Positions 25,234-35,587 of a stretch of 64,000 bases of DNA are shown here, piece after piece. Under the pieces are notes generated by a model. It did not search any database. It saw nothing but the letters and a program-made list of their open reading frames with translations, and had not been told where the DNA came from. Numbering within the stretch: position 1 is the first letter of the stretch; each line of letters begins with the position of its first letter. Both the position numbers and the translations under genes were made by a program. The stretch comes from DASRDB01 sp035652815 (lineage in GTDB: Bacteria > Chloroflexota > Ktedonobacteria > Ktedonobacterales > Ktedonobacteraceae), in assembly GCA_035652815.1 (NCBI GenBank), contig DASRDB010000012.1, forward strand, positions 1-64,000, read 5' to 3'.

Positions 25234-25746
25234 TCAAACCCTTCTTCCTCTCCGGTATTCTATTTCCAAGCCAAGCTCTCTGGCTCTTCTGGTGAGCAGT
25301 CGAACCCGGTCATATTGTTGAGCTGTCCAAAGGAGCAAAATGGGATTAACCAGGAGAAGGACAAAGAGGAACCAAAGAAAGAGTCCTTTCAGCAATACAA
25401 TCAAGAGTGCAAAGACGGCGTTGAGCAGTACTATATAGATCAGCGTGATACGCCAACGGGCAGCAGGGTGTCTCAGTCTAGTATATTCTGTATAGACCTC
25501 ATCCACAGAATAATTCGGTATCGTCTTGCGTTGATACAAAAGTGTTGCTACTGACAAAAGTAGGACACCTAGAAAAAAGATACCAAGCAGGATAAAATAC
25601 AAGAGGCCGAAAAGGCCACCTGCGAACAGATCATGTAACACATCCATAGCGTTAGCAAAGATCAAGCAAGGGTAAATCTGTACGTACACGAATAGATGCC
25701 GCAAAACTTTCAACGTTCGCTCATCGTCTGCTTGCTCGTCTGGCAT
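25234..25746 (-). CDS. Membrane protein, unrecognised
   Basis: A 170-residue protein with about four hydrophobic segments in two pairs (about 39-69 and 101-138) separated by a charged loop (RKTIPNYSVDEVYTEYTRLRH). The C-terminus is strongly basic (RRARELGLEIEYRRGRRV). No ribosome site stands out before the ATG. It lies between the gene remnant and the DUF4177-like gene on the same strand. Confidence 0.55.
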   Translation of the reverse strand: MPDEQADDERTLKVLRHLFVYVQIYPCLIFANAMDVLHDLFAGGLFGLLYFILLGIFFLGVLLLSVATLLYQRKTIPNYSVDEVYTEYTRLRHPAARWRITLIYIVLLNAVFALLIVLLKGLFLWFLFVLLLVNPILLLWTAQQYDRVRLLTRRARELGLEIEYRRGRRV

Positions 25747-25793
25747 GACAGCTCATGTGCTTGAATACAAAGCCAAAACCGTTTTTTCAATGC

Positions 25794-26045
25794 TCATTGA
25801 AGCGACCGTTTGAAGTGCAGAATGGCAAAAGTCACGGTTTCTCCTGGATAAGCTACATCTACCAATTCCCAGCCCTGTTGCCCCATTTGATTGCAAAACT
25901 CGTTGACAGAAGCATAGATTGCTGATTTTTTCCAGTCCTGCTGTTCTTGCTCATTGATTTGCCAAAGCCGCCATCCCTTATCCCTCAATAAACCAGTCGC
26001 AACCAAATGGACACTGTGATATTCCCAGCGTTGCACTTCAGTCAT
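25794..26045 (-). CDS. DUF4177-like small protein
   Basis: An 83-residue soluble protein with the WEYHSV opening and the NQMGQQGWELVDVAYPG...ILHFKR ending typical of DUF4177-like proteins. Its ATG overlaps the stop of the upstream membrane gene by 4 nt (26042-26045), so the two are translationally coupled. The pair lies downstream of the large RHS gene on the same strand. Function unknown. Confidence 0.65.
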   Translation of the reverse strand: MTEVQRWEYHSVHLVATGLLRDKGWRLWQINEQEQQDWKKSAIYASVNEFCNQMGQQGWELVDVAYPGETVTFAILHFKRSLQ

Positions 26046-26497
26046 TGCCTCTCGTTTGCGTCATTTTGAAGAGTTGTCATGTCTGGCTTGATACTAAGTA
26101 ATAGGACATGGATCAGTCCTACGGTAGCTGCTACTTCACAGAAGAGCAGCATTACGAGAATCAATGCTGCAAAGAGATCGACGATAGCCCCAGGTTGACT
26201 TAACCAACCTTGACTAAAGAAATGGCCTGCAAGCACTGTTTGTCCCGCTAGAAAGATTGTTATCAGGATGATGGGATTCTGATTCCAGCGGAGAAGTTCC
26301 CTTTCCCGGTTTGCTTGTCGCAATCGTTTTACCCCTCCCATGCGAAAAAACAGCATCCACAATATTGCACAGAGTATCAGGTAGATTTGCACGATCTGGA
26401 ATAACAAATGGATGTGTTGCATCAACAGAAACATACTAACGATCACTATACAAAAAAACAGAATGATAAAATACCAAATACTCTCTTTTAGGGACAC
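26042..26497 (-). CDS. Four-helix membrane protein, candidate RHS immunity
   Basis: A 151-residue protein with hydrophobic segments at about 7-28, 30-51, 75-93 and 104-135. GGAGG 8 nt upstream fixes a GTG start at 26497. It is the first gene after the large RHS gene (530 nt between) and is coupled to the DUF4177-like gene. A partial paralogue survives at 25100-25212, the pattern expected when immunity genes accumulate in tip-swapping loci. The immunity role is inferred from position and membrane character, not from homology. Confidence 0.58.
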   Translation of the reverse strand: MSLKESIWYFIILFFCIVIVSMFLLMQHIHLLFQIVQIYLILCAILWMLFFRMGGVKRLRQANRERELLRWNQNPIILITIFLAGQTVLAGHFFSQGWLSQPGAIVDLFAALILVMLLFCEVAATVGLIHVLLLSIKPDMTTLQNDANERQ

Positions 26498-27027
26498 GAA
26501 TAAATCCTCCTTCTATGTTGTTGGGGGCTTAGCCGTAAATAAAAAGCGATGCTACCAACTTACCCCGGTGAAATTGGTCTCACATCTGTGTGACGACTAA
26601 TATTGGAAAGCAATCCTATGATACTTTAAAGCTCACCGTTTGTCATCTTTGTCAATTAGTCGTTCGTCTTTCCATCCATTCAGATACTTAACAACCTACC
26701 TTCCATTCTGGGATATGTCCTTAAGGCAATCCTGAACTTTGAAGTTCGTTACCGATACAGCATCTCTATTGTGCCTGTTTTACTATCTCATCAAGCTGAT
26801 CAGGCCCTGGCTCACCTGTGGATGGACTGCAGTCATAGACTTCACCACATAGTGAGCCAGCTTAGGGTATGGCATCAAAAACATACAAGTAGGGCCAAAG
26901 ATCCCATACCCTTATTGATCACACATAGTTGCCTGGAAACTAACCTACCGCGTTGCTCATCTTATGACCAACCTTTCTGATGACCTTTCTAATCCCGATG
27001 TCTGCAACGACCACAGAGTAAAAAATG
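26498..27027. other. Intergenic, no gene seen
   Basis: About 530 nt between the RHS tip and the membrane gene. A 69-codon plus-strand frame at 26771 has no ribosome site and no protein character. The gap is where a deleted immunity gene or cassette could have been. Confidence 0.4.
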
Positions 27028-30000
27028 CTACCACCACGATGTATTCCAGCCTGCAGAAGGATCGTGGTTTGCAGCATAGGAATTGTACTCACTAATGTCG
27101 CTGCCAAGTTGCAGTCCATCTTGTACAAGAGTTACTGAAGTACTCACAGTCGTCAGTATTCCCATGATTGTAGAGGTAGCAGGACCCACGTACTTGGTAA
27201 AATCTACAGACTTTCCCGAAAACATCTGACCAACAGCATTAAAGAGCCGTGCTACTTGTAATGAGGATTTGACACCGCCCAATTCCTTTATCGCCTGAAA
27301 TCCCTTTCCCATACTTGCAAGGCTCAACAAATCAGAACCTATTTCGAGAATGTCTGCGACAATATCAAGAACTGGGTTATGTTCGTTAAAATTGTCTGCG
27401 ATGCCTCTAAAACCTTCTATAATGTTGTGAATGAATCCAAGACCCACACTTGCAACAAAATTAGCCAGGAATGATGCTGCCCCATCAGTGCTTGCATCTG
27501 CTCCTAAAAATGCTGCTACAAGTGTTCCAAGTGCCGCACTATTTCCCAGTATGCCTACAACCCCTTTTCCGATTTGCCACCAGTCTTTGACACCTCCGCA
27601 CACTGTGAAACACCAGGGCTGTTTATTCGTTTGTTTTCGACCAGGAGGCGACGATGATGTTGGCTGATTGCTACTTCCCCCACTACTTTTAGTCGGTTGA
27701 GTGCTTGGCCCTTGTCCAGGATGGCCCCCATTTTGAGTACCAGGATCATGAAAGGGCGGCGGATTTGGAACCCGATACTTCTGACCTCCCTGCATATAGT
27801 ACGGCGCACCCGGTATATAGGTCTGTCCTCCTGGTCCAGCCACATACTGCCCACTCGGATCAGTGAACGTCTCAGGATTGCCCGCCACATAGGCATAGGG
27901 ATTCATGCCCTCTGCATTGCCCTGCTTGCTATCCGCCGACACAAACACCCCTGCCACCGGGTCATAATACCGCGCGTTATAGTAATCCAGCCCCGTCGGG
28001 TCAGCATACTGCCCGGTATAGCCTTTGGCGGTTCCCATCGAGCCTTTGAGATAGCGTTGGTTGCCGTAAGGGCCATAGACCTGGTTGCCTAACACCGTCG
28101 CGCTATTAGGCGTATCACTGAAACTCGCCAGCACGCTGCCGAGGGCGTCGGTGAGGAAGAACTGCGTCACCATGCTGCTGGTTCCGGTCAGTTCCCCGAT
28201 CAGGTGGCCGCCCAGGGAGTAGTAATAGGTGTTGCCGGTGTTGGTGCCAGTGGCGCTGTAAGTATGTTCCTCCACACCGAAGGCATAGGTGGTCAAGCTG
28301 GTGCCACTACTGGTGATGGTGCGGCTCAGAACGCGATTGCCGGAGGCGTCGTAGGCGTACCAGGCCTGGCTCGTGCTACCAGCGTTCCAGACGACCAGGT
28401 GGTCGAGCGTGTCAAAGCTGAGGCTAGCCGATATGCTACCGGTGTTACGGCTGGTCGCGTTGCCCCAGGCATCGTAGCCGGTCGCGTAGTCGGCGGTCTT
28501 GCTCGTGTAGTTGGAGCAGTTTGCGCCGCTGGAGAGCGGGTAGAGGCCGACCAACTGGTGCGGTTTGTTCGTGTTGCAGTAGAGGTACTGCTCCTGCGTG
28601 CTGCCTCCGTTGAGCGGCCCTTGCCAGAGCTGGCCCAGGTGCGTGTAGACAAAGCTGCTGCTGTAGGTCGCGCCGCTCAGGCTATTGGACAGCGTACCGT
28701 TACCACAGGTGCCATTGCCTGCGGATGGCTGGGTGCCGGAGTTGCCTGCCCACACCAGCCGGTTCTGCTCGTCATAGCAGAAGTTCTGCGTCTCGCTGCC
28801 GCCGGAGCCGCTTTGCCCTGGAATGGCGGCATGGGTGGTACTGACGCTAATCACGTTACCGACCGGGTCATAGGTGCGGCTCGTGCTGAAGAGCGTGCCG
28901 GATGAGCCGCTGCCGCTCTGCCAGCTTGCGGTGCTGCCTGCCGGGCGCAGGTCCTTATCATAGGTGAAATTGTCATCCGCCAGGGGAGTGCCGCTGGTCG
29001 TCTGGAAATTAATGTCACTGATTTGATCCTGCGGGTTATAGGCCAGCGTGGCCAGATTCGCGCTGCCAGAGCCAGTGTTGTTCAGCCCGGTCAGCGTTCC
29101 CGTTGCCGAATCATACACCTCGCCAATTGTGTAACCAGTCACTCCGCCGACCGTTGTTTTCAGCATCGTCGGCTGGCCTGCGTCGTTGTAAGAGGTCGCC
29201 TCTTGATAGAGCGGCAGGGATGTGGTGAGGCCCCAGCCAGAGGGAACGGCAATCTGCAACGTCGCGGTGACGAGTTGGCCGCGCTGATCGTGTTGGAACT
29301 GCTCGGTGACGGTACTCTTATTGGTATAGGTGGTGTCGTAATAGGTCGTCGCCACGCTCTGGGTCAGTTGTCCGACAGGAAAATCGGTTGTCCCCTGCGT
29401 TCCCAGCTTGCTCGTATCATAGGTGTTCTGCACCAGGGGATGGCTACCACTGCTACAGTTCCCGGAACCATCAGTGGTGGGATTGGCGTCCTGGATACAG
29501 CCGGGGCGTCCCAGCAGGTCATAGCTGACGCCGAGTGTGCGACTGCCGGAGACATCCACCAGGACGCGGCCGTCTGCATCATAGCCGTAGGTGTGCAGGC
29601 CGCGATCCGGGTCATTCAGGCTCGTCATCCGGCCCATATCGTCATAGCCGATGGTCGTGGTGACAGACGTGATGGTCTGACCCGACTGCGGCGCGAGGTC
29701 GGTGACCACAATCGAGGTCGGTTTATCCAGCGCGTTATACTGGGTGCTAACCTGCATGTTGGGTGTAAGCGTGCCGCCATTGACCCCGCTATAGGTCTGC
29801 ACGTAGCGCGTGCGGCCCAGCGCATCGCTGAAGCTGACCTGCACATGATTATTGGCATCAACGAAGGTGGTGGTGAGGTAGGTCTGGCTATCGCCGTTGG
29901 CACTGCCTAAGCTATAGCTGGTATGCGTCTGGTAGGAATAGGCATCGTTTGTGCTGATAACAGGGCCTAACGGGTCAAGGTACTTTGCCGTTCCGTAAGG

Positions 30001-33000
30001 TGTGGCTCCGGTATCATCGGTGGCTCCGTTGGGGTCAAGCCAGGTCGTCCTGCTGTTGACCACAAACGGAAAGCTGGTATATACCGAATGCGTCTGGTCA
30101 TAATAGACCGTGAAGGTGACGATGGTATGCGAGCCGTCCGGTCCTGGCGTGAGCGTTTCGACTGCCCGGCCCTGGCTATCGTAAAAGGTCCGTGTCACCG
30201 CGCCGCTGTAAAGCGAGGAGTTGGTATCGATCTCCAGGCAGGGATAGACGCTGCTATCGCTACAGTTCGACGTCAGCGTGGACTGGCTGGTGTAGCTGCC
30301 CGATTCGTTGGGCAGTTTCACCTGTACCGTTTTATTGCCGCTTCCATCATAGCTGTAGCTCATGGTGGTCACTTGCCCATTGACATCGGTGCTGCTGATG
30401 GGCAGTTGTCCCTGGGTGGCATCATAGGCCGTGCTGGTATGCTGTCCCAGCACATTCCAGGTGTCCGTGGTGAGCGAACTGACCGGGTCGTACTTATGGC
30501 AAACGGTGTAATGGCTGCTGCTCCAGGAACTGGTCGGGAAAATGGTCGGCGCGGTGGACAGCGTACACCCGGCGCTGCTGTACAGGCTGGGATTGGCCGC
30601 CGCGAAGCCATCGACCGAGGCTACCAGGTCGCCGTAGTTATCATAGCCATTATAGGTCTTGATTGTCGTGGTACTCTGATGGCTGCAATCGCTGTAGGAG
30701 ACGACGGTCGTCGGCCAGCCCGCAGCGGGTTGTGGGACGCCATTTCCCACGCCCTCGTCATAGGTAATATCCTGGCAGGCCCACATATGGCCCTGGCTAT
30801 CGACGATATCGCTGTGCGCAACCGTATGCGCCTGGTAGTAGAAGTAGATGCTGCTCGAACTGTTGCTCGTATAATACGTCCAGTGTTTAGTGAGCGTCGG
30901 GATGTTGGACCCGCTAATCACCTCCTGTTGCACATTATGGTAGCTGCCATGCGCCGGACTCTGGTGATAATCACCCAGCCCGCTGCTCGTCGAGTAGTCG
31001 TCATAGGTGTAGTCGCTCTCGACCCAGGGCGCGTTGTTGTTAGGGCTGCCCGTTTGTTCATAGCTGGTGGTGCGCTGGTTCAAGAGGACGACTTCGCAGG
31101 GCCGGTACATGGTGGAAGGATAGGTACTGGTGCTGGCACAAGATGCCGCAGTGCTAGTTTGCTGTCCCTTGGGTTGCTGACCACCATAGAAGTAGGTCGT
31201 CGCGCGATCAGTTTGGTCGCATCAACATTTTTCCCCTGATACACATCTTCTTCTAACAATTGCCCCGCCAGGTAATTTCTGGGGTCGCTTGCCGGGCTAT
31301 CCCAGCCCCAGGTTGCAGCATAATTCTGTACCGTCAGATCACCCGAAGGGCTGGTAATCAGGACGGTGCCAAAGCCGCGGAACTCGCCATGATAGTAGCT
31401 CTGCCAGTCGAGGCCGCTATTGGGAATCCAGCCAAAGCCGACGCAATCGCTATCGTTCATGGAGTCAGCGGGACACGTGCCTTGCGTCTTCGTGAGCCAG
31501 TAATCATAACTCACTGTGTCAGGAGCCGCATTCGAATTACTGCTGTCCTGGCCTACATAGGTAATCTGCGTCACCACCTGCTCCGTCCACATCTTGTCAT
31601 CCATGGGATAAAACGAGGTGCCGGACTGGCAGGTATTCCAATCGCAGTAGAGCGGGTCATAGCGATTATCGCCATTGCTATAGGGCGTGCCGTGGCTGTT
31701 ATTGTAGGCCGTATGGTAGGTGATGCTGCTCGCGCCTACTCCGGTGCTATGGTCATGATAGCTCGTCAAATACTGCCAGCTATTCTCCATGTGGTAGTTG
31801 TTCTGACTGCTATCATCGTACTTATTCGTCCTGCCGCCGCTATACCCGAAGGTCACGCCGGGAAGCGCATGGCCGGTGCCGTTCTGATAGACGGTCGGGG
31901 TAATGCTGGTGAGCAGATGATTGCCAGCGCAGTAGGCCGAAGACAGGGTGGTATCGGCGCTGGGGCAATTGCCAAAGGCCGTATCCTGGTAGGTGAAGCT
32001 GTAGCTATAATCCAGATGGGTGTTGCTTGAGTTATCGCCCGTGTAAATCTTGACGGTCTGCAAGGAGAGCGTACTCATCACATCGGGATCAACCATACCA
32101 CCGGAGCGATCAATCGGATCGTCGCATCGTTGATTCTGAGGTGGATGCGCTGGCAAATTACAGCTTGATTCGTAGGTATTGGTATACTGCGTCACATATT
32201 GGATGTGGCTATTGGGATCGGTATAGTTGGAGGGACCATTGTAGAAAAAGTCGATGGTGCCAATGCGAGCGGTGCCGTTGCCATAGGTAATCTGCTTGAG
32301 GGCCGAATCGCGCACCCAGGTATACTGGCTGTTGCTCTCGAAATCCTGCACGTAGGAGGCCGTCAGGTTGCGGCCATTGGTGCCCGGCCCCTCGTTGGCA
32401 GGCACCATTTTGTCGAGGTCAAATTCGTAGTTGACCCGGTTACCCGAAGAATCAATGTAGTATTGCAGCGAATCGCTGGTGCAGCCGAATTCGTAGTAGT
32501 TGCTGCTGGTATCGACGACCCGGAAACAGGGCTGCCCAAAACTGGACGTGATCTTGGTGATTTGTAAATAGGAGAGATGCTCCGTTGCAAAGTTGTTGCC
32601 AGTGGTATCAGGAATCAGGCGATCATTGACATTATCGATGCCACTGATGGAGTACCAGACACTGCCATCGGGATATTGCTCCGCGCTGATGGCTCCAAGC
32701 GTCAACGCCCAGCCCTCGCCAACATTATTGGCAGGGGTGGTAGGCGTTTTTCGTCCGTTGGTGGCGGCGCTGGAATAGACGACGGCCAGATTCGGAGCGG
32801 TTCCTGGAGGGCCGGGGGGAACCACGAGCGGATAGCTGTAGGAAAGCTGCCCACCATTGCCTTGCACCTCGGCAACGTTCGGCTTCGGGGGATTCTGAAT
32901 GGGATTGCTTCCCGAACCCAGCACGAAGGGAGTGCCAGTGAAGGTAGTAGTTTGTGCTGTAAGGGTACTGGCTCTGGCGTCGTTCTGCATAGGAACCACA

Positions 33001-33872
33001 TAGCTGGCAAAGGACTGTTTTGCGGCAGCCGCCGCAGACTCCAGGTCAGGCCAGATCACATACAGGTGGCCAGGATTGAGGCTCAGATTGCTCAGTTCTT
33101 TGGCGCGATAGTGATAGACCAGCGTAATAGGACTGCGGAGATGAACCCCTTGCAGCACCTGTCCCTGTCCATCGGTGATCTGTAGTTGGAACTCTCCGAG
33201 ATCGCTGGTGGCAGCGGAAAAATGGCCGCGCAGTTGGGTAAGAGTGAGCGTCAGCGTTCCCTGGGGAGCCACGCCCTTCGCAGTCGTCGCTTTGGAGAGA
33301 TCAAAGGCTCCGGCGGGAACCAGCACCTCCAGCCGCATTCCCTGCGAATCGCCCGCAACCAGGTGCAGAGAAGTGCTGGTCGCTGCTGCGGTTAACGGCT
33401 GGCTGACTGCTTTGATCTTTGCCGGTTCGGCGCTGGGAGGAAACGCGGGGTTTCCCTTTCCCTGAGAAAGGTTTTTCCAGAACCGCGCGGTGTAATCGCG
33501 TTGAGGCAGGACATGTAACCCATCAAAGGCGTGATAAGGATGTCCCTGTTGCAGGAATTGCCGGAGGGTGAAACCAGGGCGGTTTGTCGTCGCTGCATTA
33601 GCAGGGAGAACGAACGAGGCTGCGCTCCAGCCGCCGATAAAAGCCGAAAGAAGGAAATTTATCAGGAAGTGTAATGAAAAATACTGTCTCCAGTTCCAAC
33701 GAGAATGGGAACGGAGAGGGCGAATATGTGGCGGTTCGCCAGGAAATAATCGTGTGTCGCGTGTCGTCACCAGTTCATAACCTTTCGTTAAGAGGGTACT
33801 TACAACAGAAACCAGATAACGAATGGAGCGACTGATGGATAGTTGGCAGTGAAGAAGCCTTTCCCCATACAA
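27028..33872 (-). pseudogene. Large RHS-repeat (polymorphic toxin-like) gene with a single-base frameshift
   Basis: The frame breaks near 31195-31206: the N-terminal 930-codon frame and the C-terminal 1360-codon frame overlap, and the sequence is continuous (...KNVDATKLIAR | TYFYGGQQPKGQQTSTAASC...) if one base is added, giving about 2,280 residues. Hydrophobic residues 64-90 followed by ANA at 91-93 form a signal peptide; a GTG at 33770 would place this near the N-terminus and is a likelier start. The N-terminal half resembles the SpvB/TcB-like shell region, the middle is YD/RHS repeats, and the RHS core is at 27790-28209. The last ~230 residues are a hydrophobic helical tip with an unknown target. 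Frameshift may be real, programmed or a sequencing error. Confidence 0.88.
27790..28209 (-). repeat. RHS core direct repeat, full-gene copy
   Basis: Direct counterpart of 22859-23278 at an offset of 4,931 nt. The match ends at the same tip junction on the left and inside the GG/HLIGELTG codons on the right. Confidence 0.88.
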
Positions 33873-33936
33873 TGGCTCAGTTCAAGCATACCGAAATCTC
33901 AGCGATTTGTGATAGGGAAAGCGACGTAAAGTTTTA

Positions 33937-33995
33937 CCGGAAAAACCCCCATTGAGTCTACGTAAATTACGTATATTCGTTGGGGGTTTTTCCGG
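33937..33995. terminator. Nested hairpin between the LuxR and RHS genes
   Basis: Arms CCGGAAAAACCCCCA (33937-33951) and its complement (33981-33995) give a 15-bp stem. On the minus strand the descending arm reads TGGGGGTTTTTCCGG, terminator-like. Inside the loop TACGTAAATTACGTA (33959-33973) is itself a 7+7 palindrome. It can end transcription from the LuxR gene; the inner palindrome could be a protein-binding site. Confidence 0.6.
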
Positions 33996-34042
33996 CAGAA
34001 GAACAATGAAGAGTTATTCCCTTTCTAGAGAAGGAAGTATTG

Positions 34043-34696
34043 TCACTTGCGGGTCCAGATCCTCGACGGGTGAATAGAGTCGTAATACAAAAGCCGCAAG
34101 AATACCTCATGCAGGGAATGAACGCCCAGCGCATTATAAATACTCTCTCGATACTTGTGGACGGTACGGAGAGACAAATGCAACTTCTCCGCAATAGCCT
34201 CTGGCGTATAGTTCTGGCACATGAATGCCAGAACTTCACGCTCACGCTTTTTCAGGTTCCGGGTCAACCTGTAGGGTGTGAGTGGATAATGGCTCTGGAA
34301 ATAGGTTGTCACCTCAAGGGTGTACAATATCAGACCGCAATATCTTGCCAGCGCAACTGCGACCCCCATATCAAGTACAAGTGAATCTGTTAAAACAAGA
34401 TAGCCATAACCATAGCCATTGAACTCGATCGGGAGAAAATACGCTCCTGGCTCAGGACGCAGTGGCATCCAAATAATACGGGCCTGGTCGGATAGTAGAC
34501 ACGCAATCTCCTGGATAACGCTTTTAATGGTACTCGACCGCGATGTCTGGATGCGGTTAAGCAGGTGATTTGCGCGCAGAAATAGTTCTCGGTAATCTAT
34601 CTCCTCTCCTGAAAAAACGTGAGAATTGGAACGAAAAGATGGGTCATCGGGTAAAGAATCAGATAAGGGTTTCTGCCTGCTCCGGCGGTGTCGCAT
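34043..34696 (-). CDS. LuxR-type helix-turn-helix regulator
   Basis: A 217-residue protein whose C-terminal region (about 145-205) is a LuxR/GerE helix-turn-helix: LKKREREVLAFMCQNYTPEAIAEKLHLSLRTVHKYRESIY, with the conserved Glu, Val and the TVHKY recognition helix. The N-terminal ~130 residues look like a small GAF-type sensory domain (VIQEIACLLSDQARIIWM, FNGYGYGYLVLTD). No response-regulator receiver is present. It sits just upstream of the RHS gene on the same strand, separated by the hairpin at 33937; it may control RHS expression, by position only. Confidence 0.82.
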   Translation of the reverse strand: MRHRRSRQKPLSDSLPDDPSFRSNSHVFSGEEIDYRELFLRANHLLNRIQTSRSSTIKSVIQEIACLLSDQARIIWMPLRPEPGAYFLPIEFNGYGYGYLVLTDSLVLDMGVAVALARYCGLILYTLEVTTYFQSHYPLTPYRLTRNLKKREREVLAFMCQNYTPEAIAEKLHLSLRTVHKYRESIYNALGVHSLHEVFLRLLYYDSIHPSRIWTRK

Positions 34697-34895
34697 GTAA
34701 AACGGCTCCTGACTTTAGTGGCACGTCTTCAACCGCTTAGATTTGTCGCCCCCAACGCAACAAAACGGGCTTGAGAAGTAGCAAGCGGTCTTATCAAAAG
34801 TATAATAACTAGAATATATATTTGTCAAGAACAGTAGGAAAAGAAATAATAGATGGTGTACTGTTTTACATAAAATAAGGGACGATAGAAGATAG
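34697..34895. other. Intergenic, no gene seen
   Basis: AT-rich leader region of the LuxR-type gene; no clear promoter pair could be chosen. Confidence 0.35.
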
Positions 34896-34970
34896 CGGAA
34901 GCCACCCGCGAGGGGATGGCTCTACAATATGAACTAGCTTGTAGAGCCATCCCCTTGCGGGTGGCTTCCG
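34896..34970. repeat. Family A inverted repeat, copy 2
   Basis: 75 nt with perfect outer arms CGGAAGCCACCCGC and GCGGGTGGCTTCCG and inner arms GGGGATGGCTCTACA and TGTAGAGCCATCCCC. It differs from copy 3 only in the loop and a few arm bases. Confidence 0.9.
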
Positions 34971-34998
34971 GTCGATCTCTGCAAAAAAGATTTGTTGC

Positions 34999-35502
34999 CT
35001 ACTCCGCTTCTTCCTCCGATGGATTAGTTATCATCAACTGGAAGAAGCGTCTCAAGGCGTAGAAGATGAGGTAGTAGATGAGCGCGGCGATGAGCGTGGA
35101 GAACTCGAAGGCCTGATTGGTGTGGATGGATGGCGATCTCACGATACCGGCGAACGGGAAGAGCAGAATATCGGTCAGGCTATAGAGAAATTCGGCGAAG
35201 AGATTATATGGGTCGGCCCCGATCAGCTTCAGCAGGAAGCGCAGGAGCAGCATGACCTCCAGCACCATCAGGAACCAGAGAATGTAGTCGTTGATCTTGC
35301 CGATGATAAAGCGGAGCGTCTCCGCCTTGTTATGGTGTATCTCAGCAACCTCAGCTTCGTGTTCCGCTGCTATGAAAGCGGGATCGACGGCTGGAGTATG
35401 CGCTGGCTGTACCAGGGGGGGTCTGGGCTGCAGGTCCTCAATAGCATAGGGATCGTTGACTTTTGAGCTAACAGTTTCATCGGAATACGGATTATTATAC
35501 AT
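34999..35502 (-). CDS. YggT-family membrane protein
   Basis: A 167-residue protein with an N-terminal soluble part (about 1-60, Pro-rich) and a YggT-like membrane core: about 66-88 (YILWFLMVLEVMLLLRFLLKLIGADP), a hydrophobic loop with FAEFLYSLTDILLFPFAGIV, and about 135-158. YggT proteins occur near cell-division and osmotic-response genes, with no settled activity. The gene stands alone on the minus strand. The C-terminus is acidic (PSEEEAE). Confidence 0.72.
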   Translation of the reverse strand: MYNNPYSDETVSSKVNDPYAIEDLQPRPPLVQPAHTPAVDPAFIAAEHEAEVAEIHHNKAETLRFIIGKINDYILWFLMVLEVMLLLRFLLKLIGADPYNLFAEFLYSLTDILLFPFAGIVRSPSIHTNQAFEFSTLIAALIYYLIFYALRRFFQLMITNPSEEEAE

Positions 35503-35587
35503 TACTGCCCTCCTCCATGAATGGCCTGCCTGAACACACGCGCATGAGTTAATACATGCCTTAAACGATTATAACATGAGATTCCCC

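Noticed and set aside
26771..26980. Possible small gene in the gap after the RHS gene
   Set aside because: No ribosome site, no conserved motif; length expected by chance.
28204..31239. Long plus-strand open frames (233-383 codons) opposite the RHS gene
   Set aside because: They are antisense shadows of the GC-skewed RHS codons, with low-complexity Arg/Ala/Gly-rich translations and no starts with ribosome sites.
31260..33185. Further plus-strand open frames opposite the RHS N-terminal half
   Set aside because: Same reason: mirror-image codon bias; the minus-strand frame has the recognisable domains.
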